Positions 1-8,515 of a stretch of DNA of 37,302 nt are shown one piece after another. The stretch is taken from the NCBI RefSeq assembly GCF_003172955.1, contig NZ_QGKR01000139.1:1-37302 (forward strand). Direction: 5' to 3'. Made by a program: the position numbers and the translations under genes. The DNA comes from Micromonospora acroterricola. GTDB lineage: Bacteria; Actinomycetota; Actinomycetes; Mycobacteriales; Micromonosporaceae. Under the pieces are notes generated by a model. It searched no databases, had not been told where the DNA came from, and saw nothing but the letters and a program-made list of their open reading frames with translations. Within the stretch, counting starts at the first letter, position 1. The number at the start of each line of letters is the position of its first letter.

Positions 1-193
1 GCACCCTCGTCCGGGCGGTAGTGTGAATCTTCCCTCCCCACGACCCCCTCCTCCCCCAGCGAAAATCGGCTTGGGTGACACTACTTCGGTCCGAAGACTA
101 TGCGGCGGCCGGAGCCGGCGGGTGGGCATTCGCCTGTCCGGGGGGCCGCCAGTGGTTCCGTTAGCCAGCGTGGGCAGACGAGGGAGCGTGCAG
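1..193. promoter_or_regulatory. ppa upstream region with a 13-bp palindrome
   Basis: Noncoding leader of ppa up to the window edge. It contains a perfect palindrome CTTCGG-T-CCGAAG at 84-96, which could be an operator or the base of a small hairpin. A purine-rich Shine-Dalgarno stretch (agggag, 181-186) lies 7 nt before the ATG at 194. I could not assign convincing -35/-10 boxes. An open frame extends from position 23 into ppa, but its predicted N-terminus is Pro/Arg-rich and unlike pyrophosphatases, so this stretch is treated as untranslated. Confidence 0.4.
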
Positions 194-700
194 ATGGATT
201 TCGACGTGACGGTTGAGATCCCCAAGGGTCACCGGAACAAGTACGAGGTGGACCACAAGACCGGCCGGATCCGGCTGGACCGCACCCTCTTCACCTCCAC
301 CCAGTACCCGGCCGACTACGGGTTCATCGAGGGCACCCTGGGAGAGGACGGCGACCCGCTGGATGCTCTCGTGCTGGTGCCCGAGCCGACCTTCCCGGGC
401 TGCCTGATCCGCTGCCGCACCATCGGCATGTTCCGGATGACGGACGAAAAGGGCGGCGACGACAAGGTGCTCTGCGTGCCCTACGAGGACCCGCGCCAGG
501 AGCACCTGCGTGACATCCACCACCTGGGCGAGTTCGACCGGCTGGAGATCCAGCACTTCTTCGAGGTGTACAAGGACCTGGAGCCCGGCAAGTCGGTGGA
601 GGGCGCGACCTGGGTCGGCCGCACCGAGGCCGAGGCCGAGATCCACGCCTCCTACCAGCGGGCCCGCGACGCCGAGGCCCGCGGCGAGTCCGCCCACTGA
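194..700 (+). CDS. ppa: Inorganic pyrophosphatase (family I)
   Basis: Soluble Mg-dependent hydrolase that converts pyrophosphate to two phosphates and so drives biosynthetic reactions forward. The 168-aa product begins [12 protein letters not shown], the usual actinobacterial start, and carries the family I signature DGDPLD at residues 52-57 with the preceding DYGF at 41-44. The start at 194 is chosen over the in-frame start at 23 because the extra 57 residues are low-complexity and unlike the family, and because an agggag ribosome site lies 7 nt upstream of 194. His21, known as a distinctive active-site residue of the M. tuberculosis enzyme, is conserved, but the second mycobacterial histidine (His86) is Lys here. 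The gene converges on eccD, with a strong hairpin between them. Family assignment is very secure. Confidence 0.96.
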   Translation: MDFDVTVEIPKGHRNKYEVDHKTGRIRLDRTLFTSTQYPADYGFIEGTLGEDGDPLDALVLVPEPTFPGCLIRCRTIGMFRMTDEKGGDDKVLCVPYEDPRQEHLRDIHHLGEFDRLEIQHFFEVYKDLEPGKSVEGATWVGRTEAEAEIHASYQRARDAEARGESAH

Positions 701-714
701 CGATCGCTGACGTG

Positions 715-756
715 CCGGGCCCGGGTGCCGCTCAACCGAGCAGCCCCCGGGCCCGG
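715..756. terminator. Long hairpin between convergent ppa and eccD
   Basis: CCGGGCCCGGG (715-725) pairs with CCCGGGCCCGG (746-756). The loop itself folds further: GCTC (730-733) with GAGC (738-741) around AACC, leaving only two mismatches in the whole stem. It sits across the eccD stop codon and just after the ppa stop, so it can serve both strands. No T-tract follows, as is common for actinobacterial terminators. Confidence 0.65.
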
Positions 757-2135
757 TCGTACAGGTCGAGCACAGCGCAGGCGACCGGCACCACGGCGAC
801 CACCAGCGCGGTGTCGGTCAGGTCGGCGATCCGGCCCAGGTACGGCGAGACCGGGCGGTTCGCGTACCCGGTGCCGGCCGCGACGGCCACCAGGGCCAGC
901 GCCGCCCCGCCGAGGACCAGCGCCAGTCGACCGGCGTCGTCGGCCCGGCCGACCAGCACCGCGCCCAGCACCGCGTAGCCGGCCAGACCGGCGAGCACCG
1001 TCGGCACCCGGTGCCGCAGCGCCACGAACAGCCGCGACCGCAGCAGCAGCACGCCCGACGTCACCGCCACGAGCACCCGGTTGGCCGTCGCGCCGGCCAC
1101 CCCGAGCACCGCCGCGGCGACCACCGCCAGCACGGCGTGCCCGAGCAGCATCCCGGTCAGCATCTCCTCGGTGCGGGTCACCGCCGCGTGCACCCGGCCC
1201 CGGTCCGGCAGGTCTCGAACCCGCTCCGGCTCGCCGGTGGGAGCGGCTGGCGGCAGGGTGACCGGCGGCAACGGCAGCTTGCCCAGCCGGATGGCCAGCA
1301 GCGGGATCGCCCCTACGGCGAAGACCAACGCGCTGAGCAGCACCGCCGCCGTGCCGGCCGGGGTCAGCAGCAGCCCGCCGAGTGCCGCCCCGGCACCGAC
1401 CAGACCCACGGTGACGCCGGCCACGAAAACCCGCAGCCGGCTGGCCACCCCGAGCAGCCCGAGCAGCGCGACCAGCAGCAGCACCACCGAACCGGCCAGC
1501 AGTTCGGGCGCGCCGACCCAGCGCGCGGGCGCGATCGGCCCGACGGGGTCGCCCGAGCCGACCGCGAGGGCGCCGGCGACGAACGCGTACGGCAGGGCGT
1601 AGCCGCCGAGGGTCGCCCCGGCGGCGCCGTCGCCGTTGGCCCGGGAGGCGACCGCACCGGCCACGGTGAGCAGCAGCGCCACCACGCCCGCCGCCACCCA
1701 GCCGCCGCGGTGCGCCGGTCCGCTCGCGAGCAGGGCGAACAGCCCGACGGCGAGCGGCACGGCCGCGCCCGCCAGGCCGGCCACCCGGCTGGCGGCGGGT
1801 GACCAGGCGCCGCCGCGACGGCGCGCGCCGTCGGCGATCGCCTCCACCACGTCGTCGTACTCCAGCTCGGGCCAGTGGGCGCGGGCCGGCACCAGGTGCA
1901 GCACCTCCCCGTCGCGGACCCCCTGCGGCAGCAGCGCCTGGGCGGTCGCCAGCAACGCTCCGTCGGTGCGGCGCAGCACCCAGCCGCCGTGCCGCTCGCC
2001 GTCGTCGGCCAGCCCCTCACCGGCGTGCCGCAGCACGTCGGGCAGCAGCTCAGCCAGGGGCACCTGCTCCGGCAGGGCGACGTCCACCCGTCGTTGCGGC
2101 GCGCTGATGGTGACGCGGGCCAGCCCGGTTGTCAT
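732..2135 (-). CDS. eccD: ESX/type VII secretion integral membrane protein EccD
   Basis: EccD is the channel-forming membrane subunit of the type VII secretion core complex. The 467-aa protein has the expected architecture: an N-terminal ubiquitin-like (YukD-type) cytosolic domain of about 90 residues (VTISAPQRRVDVALPEQVP onward), a charged linker, then about ten to eleven hydrophobic helices from residue 120 to the C-terminus. Length fits the family. The ATG at 2135 has a GGAG element 8-9 nt upstream. It is divergent from eccC (100-bp gap), so both may be driven from the same short control region. EccB and EccE, normally needed for the core complex, are not encoded in this window. Assignment is by domain pattern and by neighbourhood with eccC and mycP. 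Confidence 0.9.
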   Translation of the reverse strand: MTTGLARVTISAPQRRVDVALPEQVPLAELLPDVLRHAGEGLADDGERHGGWVLRRTDGALLATAQALLPQGVRDGEVLHLVPARAHWPELEYDDVVEAIADGARRRGGAWSPAASRVAGLAGAAVPLAVGLFALLASGPAHRGGWVAAGVVALLLTVAGAVASRANGDGAAGATLGGYALPYAFVAGALAVGSGDPVGPIAPARWVGAPELLAGSVVLLLVALLGLLGVASRLRVFVAGVTVGLVGAGAALGGLLLTPAGTAAVLLSALVFAVGAIPLLAIRLGKLPLPPVTLPPAAPTGEPERVRDLPDRGRVHAAVTRTEEMLTGMLLGHAVLAVVAAAVLGVAGATANRVLVAVTSGVLLLRSRLFVALRHRVPTVLAGLAGYAVLGAVLVGRADDAGRLALVLGGAALALVAVAAGTGYANRPVSPYLGRIADLTDTALVVAVVPVACAVLDLYDRARGLLG

Positions 2136-2236
2136 CGACTGGTCTCCATATCGAGGGGGATCGGAGGCTGCGCGGACGACAGGACTTTACCTACCATGAG
2201 CCAGGCTCGGGTTACCCAGCGCTGTCAGGAGGCCGA

Positions 2237-5200
2237 GTGTCCACCGTCGTCATCAAGCGCCCGCCCCGCCGGCCGGCGCCGGAGATCCCGGCCGGCGAGC
2301 TGCCGGTCGAGGCGCCGCCGGAGATCCCCGCGGTGACCGGTGGACGGTGGCAGCAGATGCTCATGCTGCTGCCCATGCTCGGCGGCACGGTGGCGATGGC
2401 GATGATGTTCGGCCGGGGCGGCGGCGCCTACTCGTACGTGGTGGGCGGGATGTTCGGGCTCTCCTCGCTGGCGATGCTGGTGACCTCCTGGGGCAGCGCC
2501 TCGGGCACCCCGAAGAAGTCCGAGATGATGGCGGCGCGCCGGGAGTATCTGCGCCACCTGGCCACCCTGCGTCGTCGGGTACGGCAGACGGCCGGGCAGC
2601 AGCGGGCCGGGCTCTACTACCGACACCCGGACCCGGGTCGGCTGTGGTCGACGGTGGACAGCCACCGGGTCTGGGAGCGGCGTCCCGTCGACCCGGACTT
2701 CGCGGTGGTACGGGTCGCCGTCGGGCCGCAGACGTTGGCCACCCCACTCGTCCCTCCGGTCACCCGGCCGCTGGAGGAGCTGGAGCCGATGACCGCCGGC
2801 GCGCTGCGCCGCTTCCTGGACGCGTACTCCGTCGTGCCGGACCTGCCGGTGGCGCTGTCGCTGCGCAGCTTCGCCCGGGTGCACGTGCGGACCGGCCGCG
2901 GCAGCGGCGCCCCGGCCACCGGGGGGCCGTCGACCGGTGACCCGGCGGCGCAGGCGCTGGTCCGGGCCGTGCTGACCCAGCTGGCCGTCTTCCACGCCCC
3001 CGACGAGCTGCTGGTCGCGGTCTGCGCCGGACCGGAACGCCGGGCCGGCTGGGAGTGGGTGAAGTGGCTCCCGCACGCCCACCATCCCAGCCACAACGAC
3101 GCGCTCGGGCCGGTCCGGCTCGTCAGCAGCTCCGCCGCCGAGCTGGAACGGCTGCTCGGCGACGTGCTGGCCAGCAGGTCCCGGTTCAGTCCGGCCGGCC
3201 CGGCCACGGACGGCCCGCACGTGGTGGTGGTGCTCGACGGTGGTGACCTGACCGGCGCCACCGACCTGACCGGCGACGGCGGCATCGACGCGGTCACCGT
3301 CCTCGACCTGGACACCCCACCGCCGCGCCTGCTCGAGCGGTACGCGCTGCTGCTGGAGCTGCGGGGCCGGCGGCTGCACTCCTGGTCGATCGAGGGGCAC
3401 GCGGAGGTGGGCACAGCCGACCAGCTCGACCCCGCCGACGCCGAGGCCGTCGCCCGGAGGTTGGCGCCGCTGCGGCTGGCCGGGGCGGCGCGTGGCTCGG
3501 ACGCCCCGCTCCAGGCCGAGCTGGGCCTGCCCGAGCTGCTCGGCCTCGGCGACCCGGAGAGCTTCACCGCCGAGCAGGGCTGGGCGCCGCGCTCGGCCCG
3601 GGACCGGCTGCGGGTGCCGATCGGGGTGGGCGCCGACGGCGGCGCCATCGAGCTGGACCTCAAGGAGTCCGCCCAGGACGGGATGGGCCCACACGGCCTG
3701 CTCATCGGGGCCACCGGCTCCGGCAAGTCCGAGCTGCTCCGCACGCTGGTGCTGGGGCTGGCCGCCACGCACAGCTCCGAGCAGCTCAACTTCGTGCTGG
3801 TCGACTTCAAGGGTGGTGCCACCTTCGCGTCGTTCGACCGGCTGCCACACACCGCCGCCGTGATCACCAACCTGGCGGACGCGCTGCCCCTGGTCGACCG
3901 GATGGTGGACGCGATCAACGGCGAGCTGGTCCGCCGCCAGGAGCTGCTGCGGCGGGCCGGCAACTTCGCCAGCGTGCGCGACTACGAGCGCGCCCGGGCC
4001 GCCGGCAGCCCCCTCGCGCCGCTGCCGTCGCTGCTGCTGATCTGCGACGAGTTCTCCGAGCTGCTCTCCGCCAAGCCCGACTTCATCGACCTGTTCGTGC
4101 AGATCGGCCGGCTGGGCCGGTCGCTCGGCGTGCACCTGCTCCTCGCCAGCCAGCGCCTGGAGGAGGGGCGGCTACGAGGGCTCGACACCCACCTGTCGTA
4201 CCGGATCGGGTTGCGCACCTTCTCCGCGCTGGAGTCCCGCACCGTGCTCGGGGTGCCGGACGCGCACGAGCTGCCCCGCTCGCCGGGCCACGGTTACCTG
4301 CGCGCCGGCACCGACCCGCTGGCCCGGTTCAAGGCCGCGTACGTCTCCGGCGCGGTCCGCCGCCGTGCCGCGTCGGCCCACGCCACCGCTGGCGGGGGCG
4401 CCCGCCTGCTCACGTTCACCACCCACGTCGTACCGGTGCCCGAGCCGGCCAGCCCGGCCGTGCCCGTCGCAGCCGAGGAGGAGAGCGGCCGGGAGACGCT
4501 GCTCGACCTGCTCGTCGACCGGCTCGTCGGGCAGGGTCCGCCCGCGCACCAGGTCTGGCTCCCACCGCTCGGTCAGCCACCGGCCCTGGACGACCTGCTC
4601 GGCCCGGTCGAGGTGGACCCGGCGCGGGGGCTCACGGTGGGAAACCCGGAGCTGCACGGCGCGCTCGGGGTGCCGGTGGCCATCGTGGACAAGCCGCTCG
4701 AGCAACGCCGGGACCTGCTCTGGCTGGCTCTGGACGGCGCGGCCGGCCACGTCGCGGTGGTCGGCGCACCGCAGAGCGGCAAGTCCACCGCCCTGCGGGC
4801 GTTGATCTGCGCGCTGGCACTCACGCACACCCCCGCCGAGGTGCAGGTCTACTGCCTCGACTTCGGCGGCGGCGCGTTGGCCGCGCTGCGCGACCTGCCG
4901 CACGTGGGCGGGGTGACCGGCCGCGCCGACCCGACCGCGGTACGGCGCACGGTCGGCGAGATGACGACCCTGCTGGCCGAACGCGAACGCCGTTTCGCCG
5001 AGCTGGGCGTGGAGTCGATGGCCGCGTACCGGCAGCGGCGGGCCTCGGCGGGGACGGCCAACCAGCCAGCCGCCGACCCGTTCGGCGACGTGTTCCTGGT
5101 GATCGACGGCTGGAGCACGGTGCGCGGCGAGTACGACGACCTGGAGCCGCTGGTCACCGACCTGGCGACCCGGGGCCTGTCGTACGGGCTGCACGTGGTC

Positions 5201-6217
5201 GCCACGGCGCTGCGCTGGCTGGACTTCCGGCCGGCGATCCGCGACCTGTTCGGCTCCCGGCTGGAGCTGCGACTCGGCGACCCGGCCGACTCGCTGGTGG
5301 CCCGGCGGGCGGCCGCGAACGTGCCGGAGCGTTCCGGCCGTGGGGTGACCGCGGAGGGCCTGCACTTCCTCACCGCCCTGCCCCAGCTCGCCGCCGGAGG
5401 CGGGGACACGGCCGATCTCGTCAAGCGGGTCGCTGGCAGTTGGACGGGCCCTCCGGCGCCCCGGGTCCGGCTGCTTCCGCCGGTGCTGCCGTACGCCGAG
5501 CTGGACCTCGCCGCGACGACCGGGCTGCGGTTGCCGATCGGCATCGCCGAGGCCGACCTCCGCCCGGTGCTGCTCGACTTCGCCATCGAGCCGCACTTCG
5601 TGGTCTTTGGCGACGGGGAGTGCGGCAAGTCGTCGTTCCTGCGCGCGCTCGCGACCTCGATCATCACCCGCTTCACGCCCGAGCAGGCCCGGGTGATCCT
5701 GGTCGACTACCGACGCAGCCTGCTCGGCGCCATCGAGACGCCGCACCTGATCGGCTACGGCACCGCGGCGGCGCACACCGCCGACCTCGTCGAGTCGGCC
5801 GCCGGCTATCTGGAACGGCGGGCTCCCGGGCCGGAGGTCACCCCGCAGCAACTGCGCGACCGGTCGTGGTGGTCCGGGCCGGAGCTGTTCGTGCTGGTGG
5901 ACGACTACGACCTGGTGGCGACCGGGCCGGCGAACCCGTTGCGCGCACTGGAAGAGCACCTTCCCCACGCCCGTGACGTGGGGCTGCACCTGGTGCTGGC
6001 CCGCCGCTCCGGCGGCGCGGGCCGGGCCCAGTACGAGCCGATCGTGCAGCGGCTGCGGGAGCTGTCCACGGCCGGGCTGGTGATGGCGGGCAGCCCGGAG
6101 GAGGGTGCGCTCGTCGGGCCGGTCCGGCCCGGGCCACTGCCGCCGGGCCGTGGTCGGCTGGTCACCCGGCGGGAGGGCGTACGCCTCGTGCAGCTCGCCC
6201 ACCAACCGCCGCCGTGA
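2237..6217 (+). CDS. eccC: ESX/type VII secretion ATPase EccC (single chain, three FtsK/SpoIIIE domains)
   Basis: Motor ATPase of type VII secretion that recognises WXG100-type substrates and powers export. The product is about 1326 aa from the GTG at 2237, which follows AGGAGG (2227-2232) and gives an EccC-like N-terminus (STVVIKRPPRRPAPE). The open frame extends upstream to 2129, but that part overlaps the eccD start and lacks a ribosome site. Two membrane helices lie around residues 38-85. Three P-loop domains follow: GATGSGKS near residue 491 with Walker B LLICDEF near 600, GAPQSGKS near 843, and GDGECGKS near 1125. Domain 2 has VIDGW where a DE pair would be expected; domain 3 has LVDDY. 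It is one polypeptide, unlike the EccCa/EccCb split of some mycobacterial ESX systems. mycP follows on the same strand after 74 bp. Confidence 0.93.
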   Translation: MSTVVIKRPPRRPAPEIPAGELPVEAPPEIPAVTGGRWQQMLMLLPMLGGTVAMAMMFGRGGGAYSYVVGGMFGLSSLAMLVTSWGSASGTPKKSEMMAARREYLRHLATLRRRVRQTAGQQRAGLYYRHPDPGRLWSTVDSHRVWERRPVDPDFAVVRVAVGPQTLATPLVPPVTRPLEELEPMTAGALRRFLDAYSVVPDLPVALSLRSFARVHVRTGRGSGAPATGGPSTGDPAAQALVRAVLTQLAVFHAPDELLVAVCAGPERRAGWEWVKWLPHAHHPSHNDALGPVRLVSSSAAELERLLGDVLASRSRFSPAGPATDGPHVVVVLDGGDLTGATDLTGDGGIDAVTVLDLDTPPPRLLERYALLLELRGRRLHSWSIEGHAEVGTADQLDPADAEAVARRLAPLRLAGAARGSDAPLQAELGLPELLGLGDPESFTAEQGWAPRSARDRLRVPIGVGADGGAIELDLKESAQDGMGPHGLLIGATGSGKSELLRTLVLGLAATHSSEQLNFVLVDFKGGATFASFDRLPHTAAVITNLADALPLVDRMVDAINGELVRRQELLRRAGNFASVRDYERARAAGSPLAPLPSLLLICDEFSELLSAKPDFIDLFVQIGRLGRSLGVHLLLASQRLEEGRLRGLDTHLSYRIGLRTFSALESRTVLGVPDAHELPRSPGHGYLRAGTDPLARFKAAYVSGAVRRRAASAHATAGGGARLLTFTTHVVPVPEPASPAVPVAAEEESGRETLLDLLVDRLVGQGPPAHQVWLPPLGQPPALDDLLGPVEVDPARGLTVGNPELHGALGVPVAIVDKPLEQRRDLLWLALDGAAGHVAVVGAPQSGKSTALRALICALALTHTPAEVQVYCLDFGGGALAALRDLPHVGGVTGRADPTAVRRTVGEMTTLLAERERRFAELGVESMAAYRQRRASAGTANQPAADPFGDVFLVIDGWSTVRGEYDDLEPLVTDLATRGLSYGLHVVATALRWLDFRPAIRDLFGSRLELRLGDPADSLVARRAAANVPERSGRGVTAEGLHFLTALPQLAAGGGDTADLVKRVAGSWTGPPAPRVRLLPPVLPYAELDLAATTGLRLPIGIAEADLRPVLLDFAIEPHFVVFGDGECGKSSFLRALATSIITRFTPEQARVILVDYRRSLLGAIETPHLIGYGTAAAHTADLVESAAGYLERRAPGPEVTPQQLRDRSWWSGPELFVLVDDYDLVATGPANPLRALEEHLPHARDVGLHLVLARRSGGAGRAQYEPIVQRLRELSTAGLVMAGSPEEGALVGPVRPGPLPPGRGRLVTRREGVRLVQLAHQPPP

Positions 6218-6233
6218 ACCTGTTCGCAGGTTC
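6216..6233 (+). terminator. Small TTCG-capped hairpin at the eccC stop codon
   Basis: GAACCTG-TTCG-CAGGTTC forms a perfect 7-bp stem with a stable TTCG tetraloop. It begins inside the eccC TGA and is followed by ttccgtt. It could be a partial terminator or RNA-stability element between eccC and mycP, setting different expression levels for the two. The U-tract is weak, so termination is uncertain. Confidence 0.4.
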
Positions 6234-6291
6234 TTCCGTTGATACGCAGGGATACAGGTAATCTCCGATCGTCATGGTTCTGTCGGGATGA

Positions 6292-7632
6292 ATGGCTGAG
6301 GATGTGACTGGGGTTCGGCACAGCTGTCCGGCAGCGGCCCGACGGGCGACCGGCCGGATGCTGCTCGGTGTGGCGGCGGTGCTCGCCGTCGCGGCTCCGG
6401 CCGCGGCCGTCGCGCCCGTCTCCGTGCCCGCCACCGGTGGTCAGCTCGCCGGCGCGCCGATGGCGTTCGCCCCCGGCGACAGTGTCAGTCGCACCGACCA
6501 GGTCCGTGACGAGCAGTGGCAGCTCGACGAGCTGCGCGCCGAGACGGCGTGGCGCACCTCGACCGGGCGGGGCGTCACGGTCGCGGTGGTCGACTCCGGA
6601 GTGGACGCCAACCATCCCGACCTGGCCGGCCAGGTGCTCCCCGGCCAGGACCTGGTCGGCCCCGACGGCGGCGCCGGCCCGGATCCGGTGGGGCACGGCA
6701 CCACCGTCGCCGGCCTGATCGCGGGGCGCAAGGACGACAAGCGGGGCGTGGTCGGCCTGGCGCCGGACGCCCGGATCCTGCCGGTCCGGGTGCTCGACGA
6801 CCAGAACCGCTACGACGACGCGCTGATCGTCGCGAGGGGAGTGCGCTGGGCGGTCGACAACGGCGCCCGCGTGATCAACCTGTCGCTGGGCGGCAGCGGC
6901 GACAGCCCGGCCCTGGCGGCGGCGTTGGACTACGCGTTCGCCCGGGACGTGGTGGTGATCGCCTGCACCGGCAACCTCGCCACCTCCAGCAACTCCAAGG
7001 TCTGGTACCCGGCCCGCGAGCCGGGCGTGATCGCGGTCGCCGGCCTGGAGGGCCGCACCGACAACCTCTGGTCCGGTTCGATCACCGGCCGCGCGACGGT
7101 GCTGACCGCCCCCGCCAGCGGGCTGGTCGGCGCCCGTCCCCCCAGCGGGTACTGGCGGGTGCAGGGCACCAGCTTCGCGGCGCCACTGGTCACCGCCACC
7201 GCCGCGCTGGTGCGTTCCCGCTACCCCCAGATGCCCGCCGGCGAGGTCGTCAACCGGCTGCTGGCCACCGCCCGTGACATCGGCCCGACCGGGCGCGACG
7301 ACCGCTTCGGGTACGGCGTGGTGGACCCGGTGGCCGCGCTGACCGCGGACGTGCCTCCGGTGACCGCCAACCCGTTGGACGATTTGACGTCGCCGGGTGT
7401 GGTCGGCTTCGGCCCGGCCCCCGGTTCCGCAGACGACGACCCGGTGACCGGCGCGGGCAGTGACCCGCTCGGTCTCACCGCACCCCGCCAGCAGACCCGG
7501 TGGACGGCCCGGCCCGCGGGCGCGCAGGACGATTCGGCCCCGGAGCGCCTGTGGACGGGGGCGGCGCTCCTCGTCGCCCTGATCACCGGCGCGGCGTTGA
7601 TGGTGCGCCGGTTCCGTCAGCAGGCCCGCTGA
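6292..7632 (+). CDS. mycP: Mycosin (MycP), type VII secretion-associated subtilisin-like serine protease
   Basis: Membrane-anchored S8 protease that sits on the outer face of the membrane and is needed for type VII secretion complex stability. The 446-aa protein has an N-terminal signal sequence (hydrophobic core after RRATGRM, residues 24-42), a subtilase domain and a C-terminal membrane helix (about residues 424-440) ending RRFRQQAR. Catalytic residues are Asp101 (VVDSGVD), His135 (GHGTTVAG), Ser294 (GTSFAAP) and oxyanion Asn228 (CTGN). The start is ambiguous: ATG 6292 is preceded directly by a six-codon reading frame (6274-6291), and ATG 6358 would still keep part of the signal peptide. 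A Pro/Gly-rich spacer separates the catalytic domain from the anchor. The position after eccC supports the assignment. Confidence 0.92.
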   Translation: MAEDVTGVRHSCPAAARRATGRMLLGVAAVLAVAAPAAAVAPVSVPATGGQLAGAPMAFAPGDSVSRTDQVRDEQWQLDELRAETAWRTSTGRGVTVAVVDSGVDANHPDLAGQVLPGQDLVGPDGGAGPDPVGHGTTVAGLIAGRKDDKRGVVGLAPDARILPVRVLDDQNRYDDALIVARGVRWAVDNGARVINLSLGGSGDSPALAAALDYAFARDVVVIACTGNLATSSNSKVWYPAREPGVIAVAGLEGRTDNLWSGSITGRATVLTAPASGLVGARPPSGYWRVQGTSFAAPLVTATAALVRSRYPQMPAGEVVNRLLATARDIGPTGRDDRFGYGVVDPVAALTADVPPVTANPLDDLTSPGVVGFGPAPGSADDDPVTGAGSDPLGLTAPRQQTRWTARPAGAQDDSAPERLWTGAALLVALITGAALMVRRFRQQAR

Positions 7633-7686
7633 TCGCTGCCCACGCCGCAGGCCTGAGCGCGCAGCCGGTGGGGTAGAACCGTCGGC

Positions 7687-8478
7687 ATGAGCACGCCCGG
7701 CCCGCACACCCTGGCTCCTGACCACCAGCCGTCCTGGCGGCGCCGCCGCCTCGACCCCGAGCACTCCCTCGGCCTGCCGCTGACCCTGGCCGCGACGGCG
7801 GCGTTCCTGGTGCTGGTGCCGTTCGCGCTGCTCGCCCTGCTCGTGCTCGGGGCGTGGCCGCCGCTGCACCGGCTCGACGCCACGATCACCCACGCGTTGC
7901 ACCACTACGCGCTCGACCACCCGGCCTGGGTCGCGCTGATGCGGGTCTGGACCGAGGTGTTCGCGCCGATGCCGCTGCGGGCCGTCGCCCTGCTGCTGGT
8001 GATCTGGCTGCTGCGCCGGGGAGCCCGCCGGCTGGCCCTGTGGGCGACCACCACGATGGTGGTGGGTGGGTTGATGGGCCCGCTGCTCAAGCTGCTCGTG
8101 GGCCGGGACCGGCCGGAGCTGCTCGACCCGGTGGCCCGCGCCGCCGGCTACTCGTTCCCCTCCGGGCACGCGCTGAACGCCACCCTGGCCGCCGGGGTGC
8201 TGCTGCTGGTGCTCCTGCCGTACGTGGGGCGGGGGGTGTGGCGGGTCGTGCTCTGGGTCGCCGCGGTGCTGCTCGTCGTGGTGACCGGGCTGAGCCGGGT
8301 GGCGCTCGGTGTGCACTTCGCCAGCGACGTGCTCGGCGGCTGGTTGCTCGGGGTGGCGGTGGTCGCGGCGACCACGGCCGCGTTCACCAGCTGGCGGGCG
8401 CACACCGGTCTGCGGCGCGTCCAGCCCACCCGCGACGGTGTCGCGCCGGAGGTCGAGCGGCACCCCGGAGCGGCCTGA
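7687..8478 (+). CDS. PAP2-family membrane phosphatase
   Basis: Integral membrane phosphatase of the PAP2/undecaprenyl-pyrophosphatase superfamily, 263 aa with about six membrane helices. All three phosphatase motifs are visible: KLLVGRDRP (KX6RP), FPSGH, and SRVALGVHFASD (SRX5HX3D), so it should be active on a lipid phosphate or pyrophosphate at the outer membrane face. The exact substrate (undecaprenyl-PP, phosphatidic acid or another) cannot be read from sequence. There is no clear Shine-Dalgarno; TAGAAC ends 7 nt before the ATG and may be a leaderless-type -10 box. A second PAP2 gene follows after 37 bp on the same strand. Confidence 0.85.
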   Translation: MSTPGPHTLAPDHQPSWRRRRLDPEHSLGLPLTLAATAAFLVLVPFALLALLVLGAWPPLHRLDATITHALHHYALDHPAWVALMRVWTEVFAPMPLRAVALLLVIWLLRRGARRLALWATTTMVVGGLMGPLLKLLVGRDRPELLDPVARAAGYSFPSGHALNATLAAGVLLLVLLPYVGRGVWRVVLWVAAVLLVVVTGLSRVALGVHFASDVLGGWLLGVAVVAATTAAFTSWRAHTGLRRVQPTRDGVAPEVERHPGAA

Positions 8479-8515
8479 GGCGTGCCGACCAGCGCGACAG
8501 GGTACTGGCCGACCC

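Noticed and set aside
23..193. Longer N-terminus for pyrophosphatase
   Set aside because: 57 extra Pro/Arg/Gly residues unlike the family; ATG 194 has a good ribosome site and the standard MDFDV start.
2129..2236. Longer N-terminus for EccC
   Set aside because: It overlaps the eccD start, has no ribosome site and is unlike EccC; GTG 2237 follows AGGAGG.
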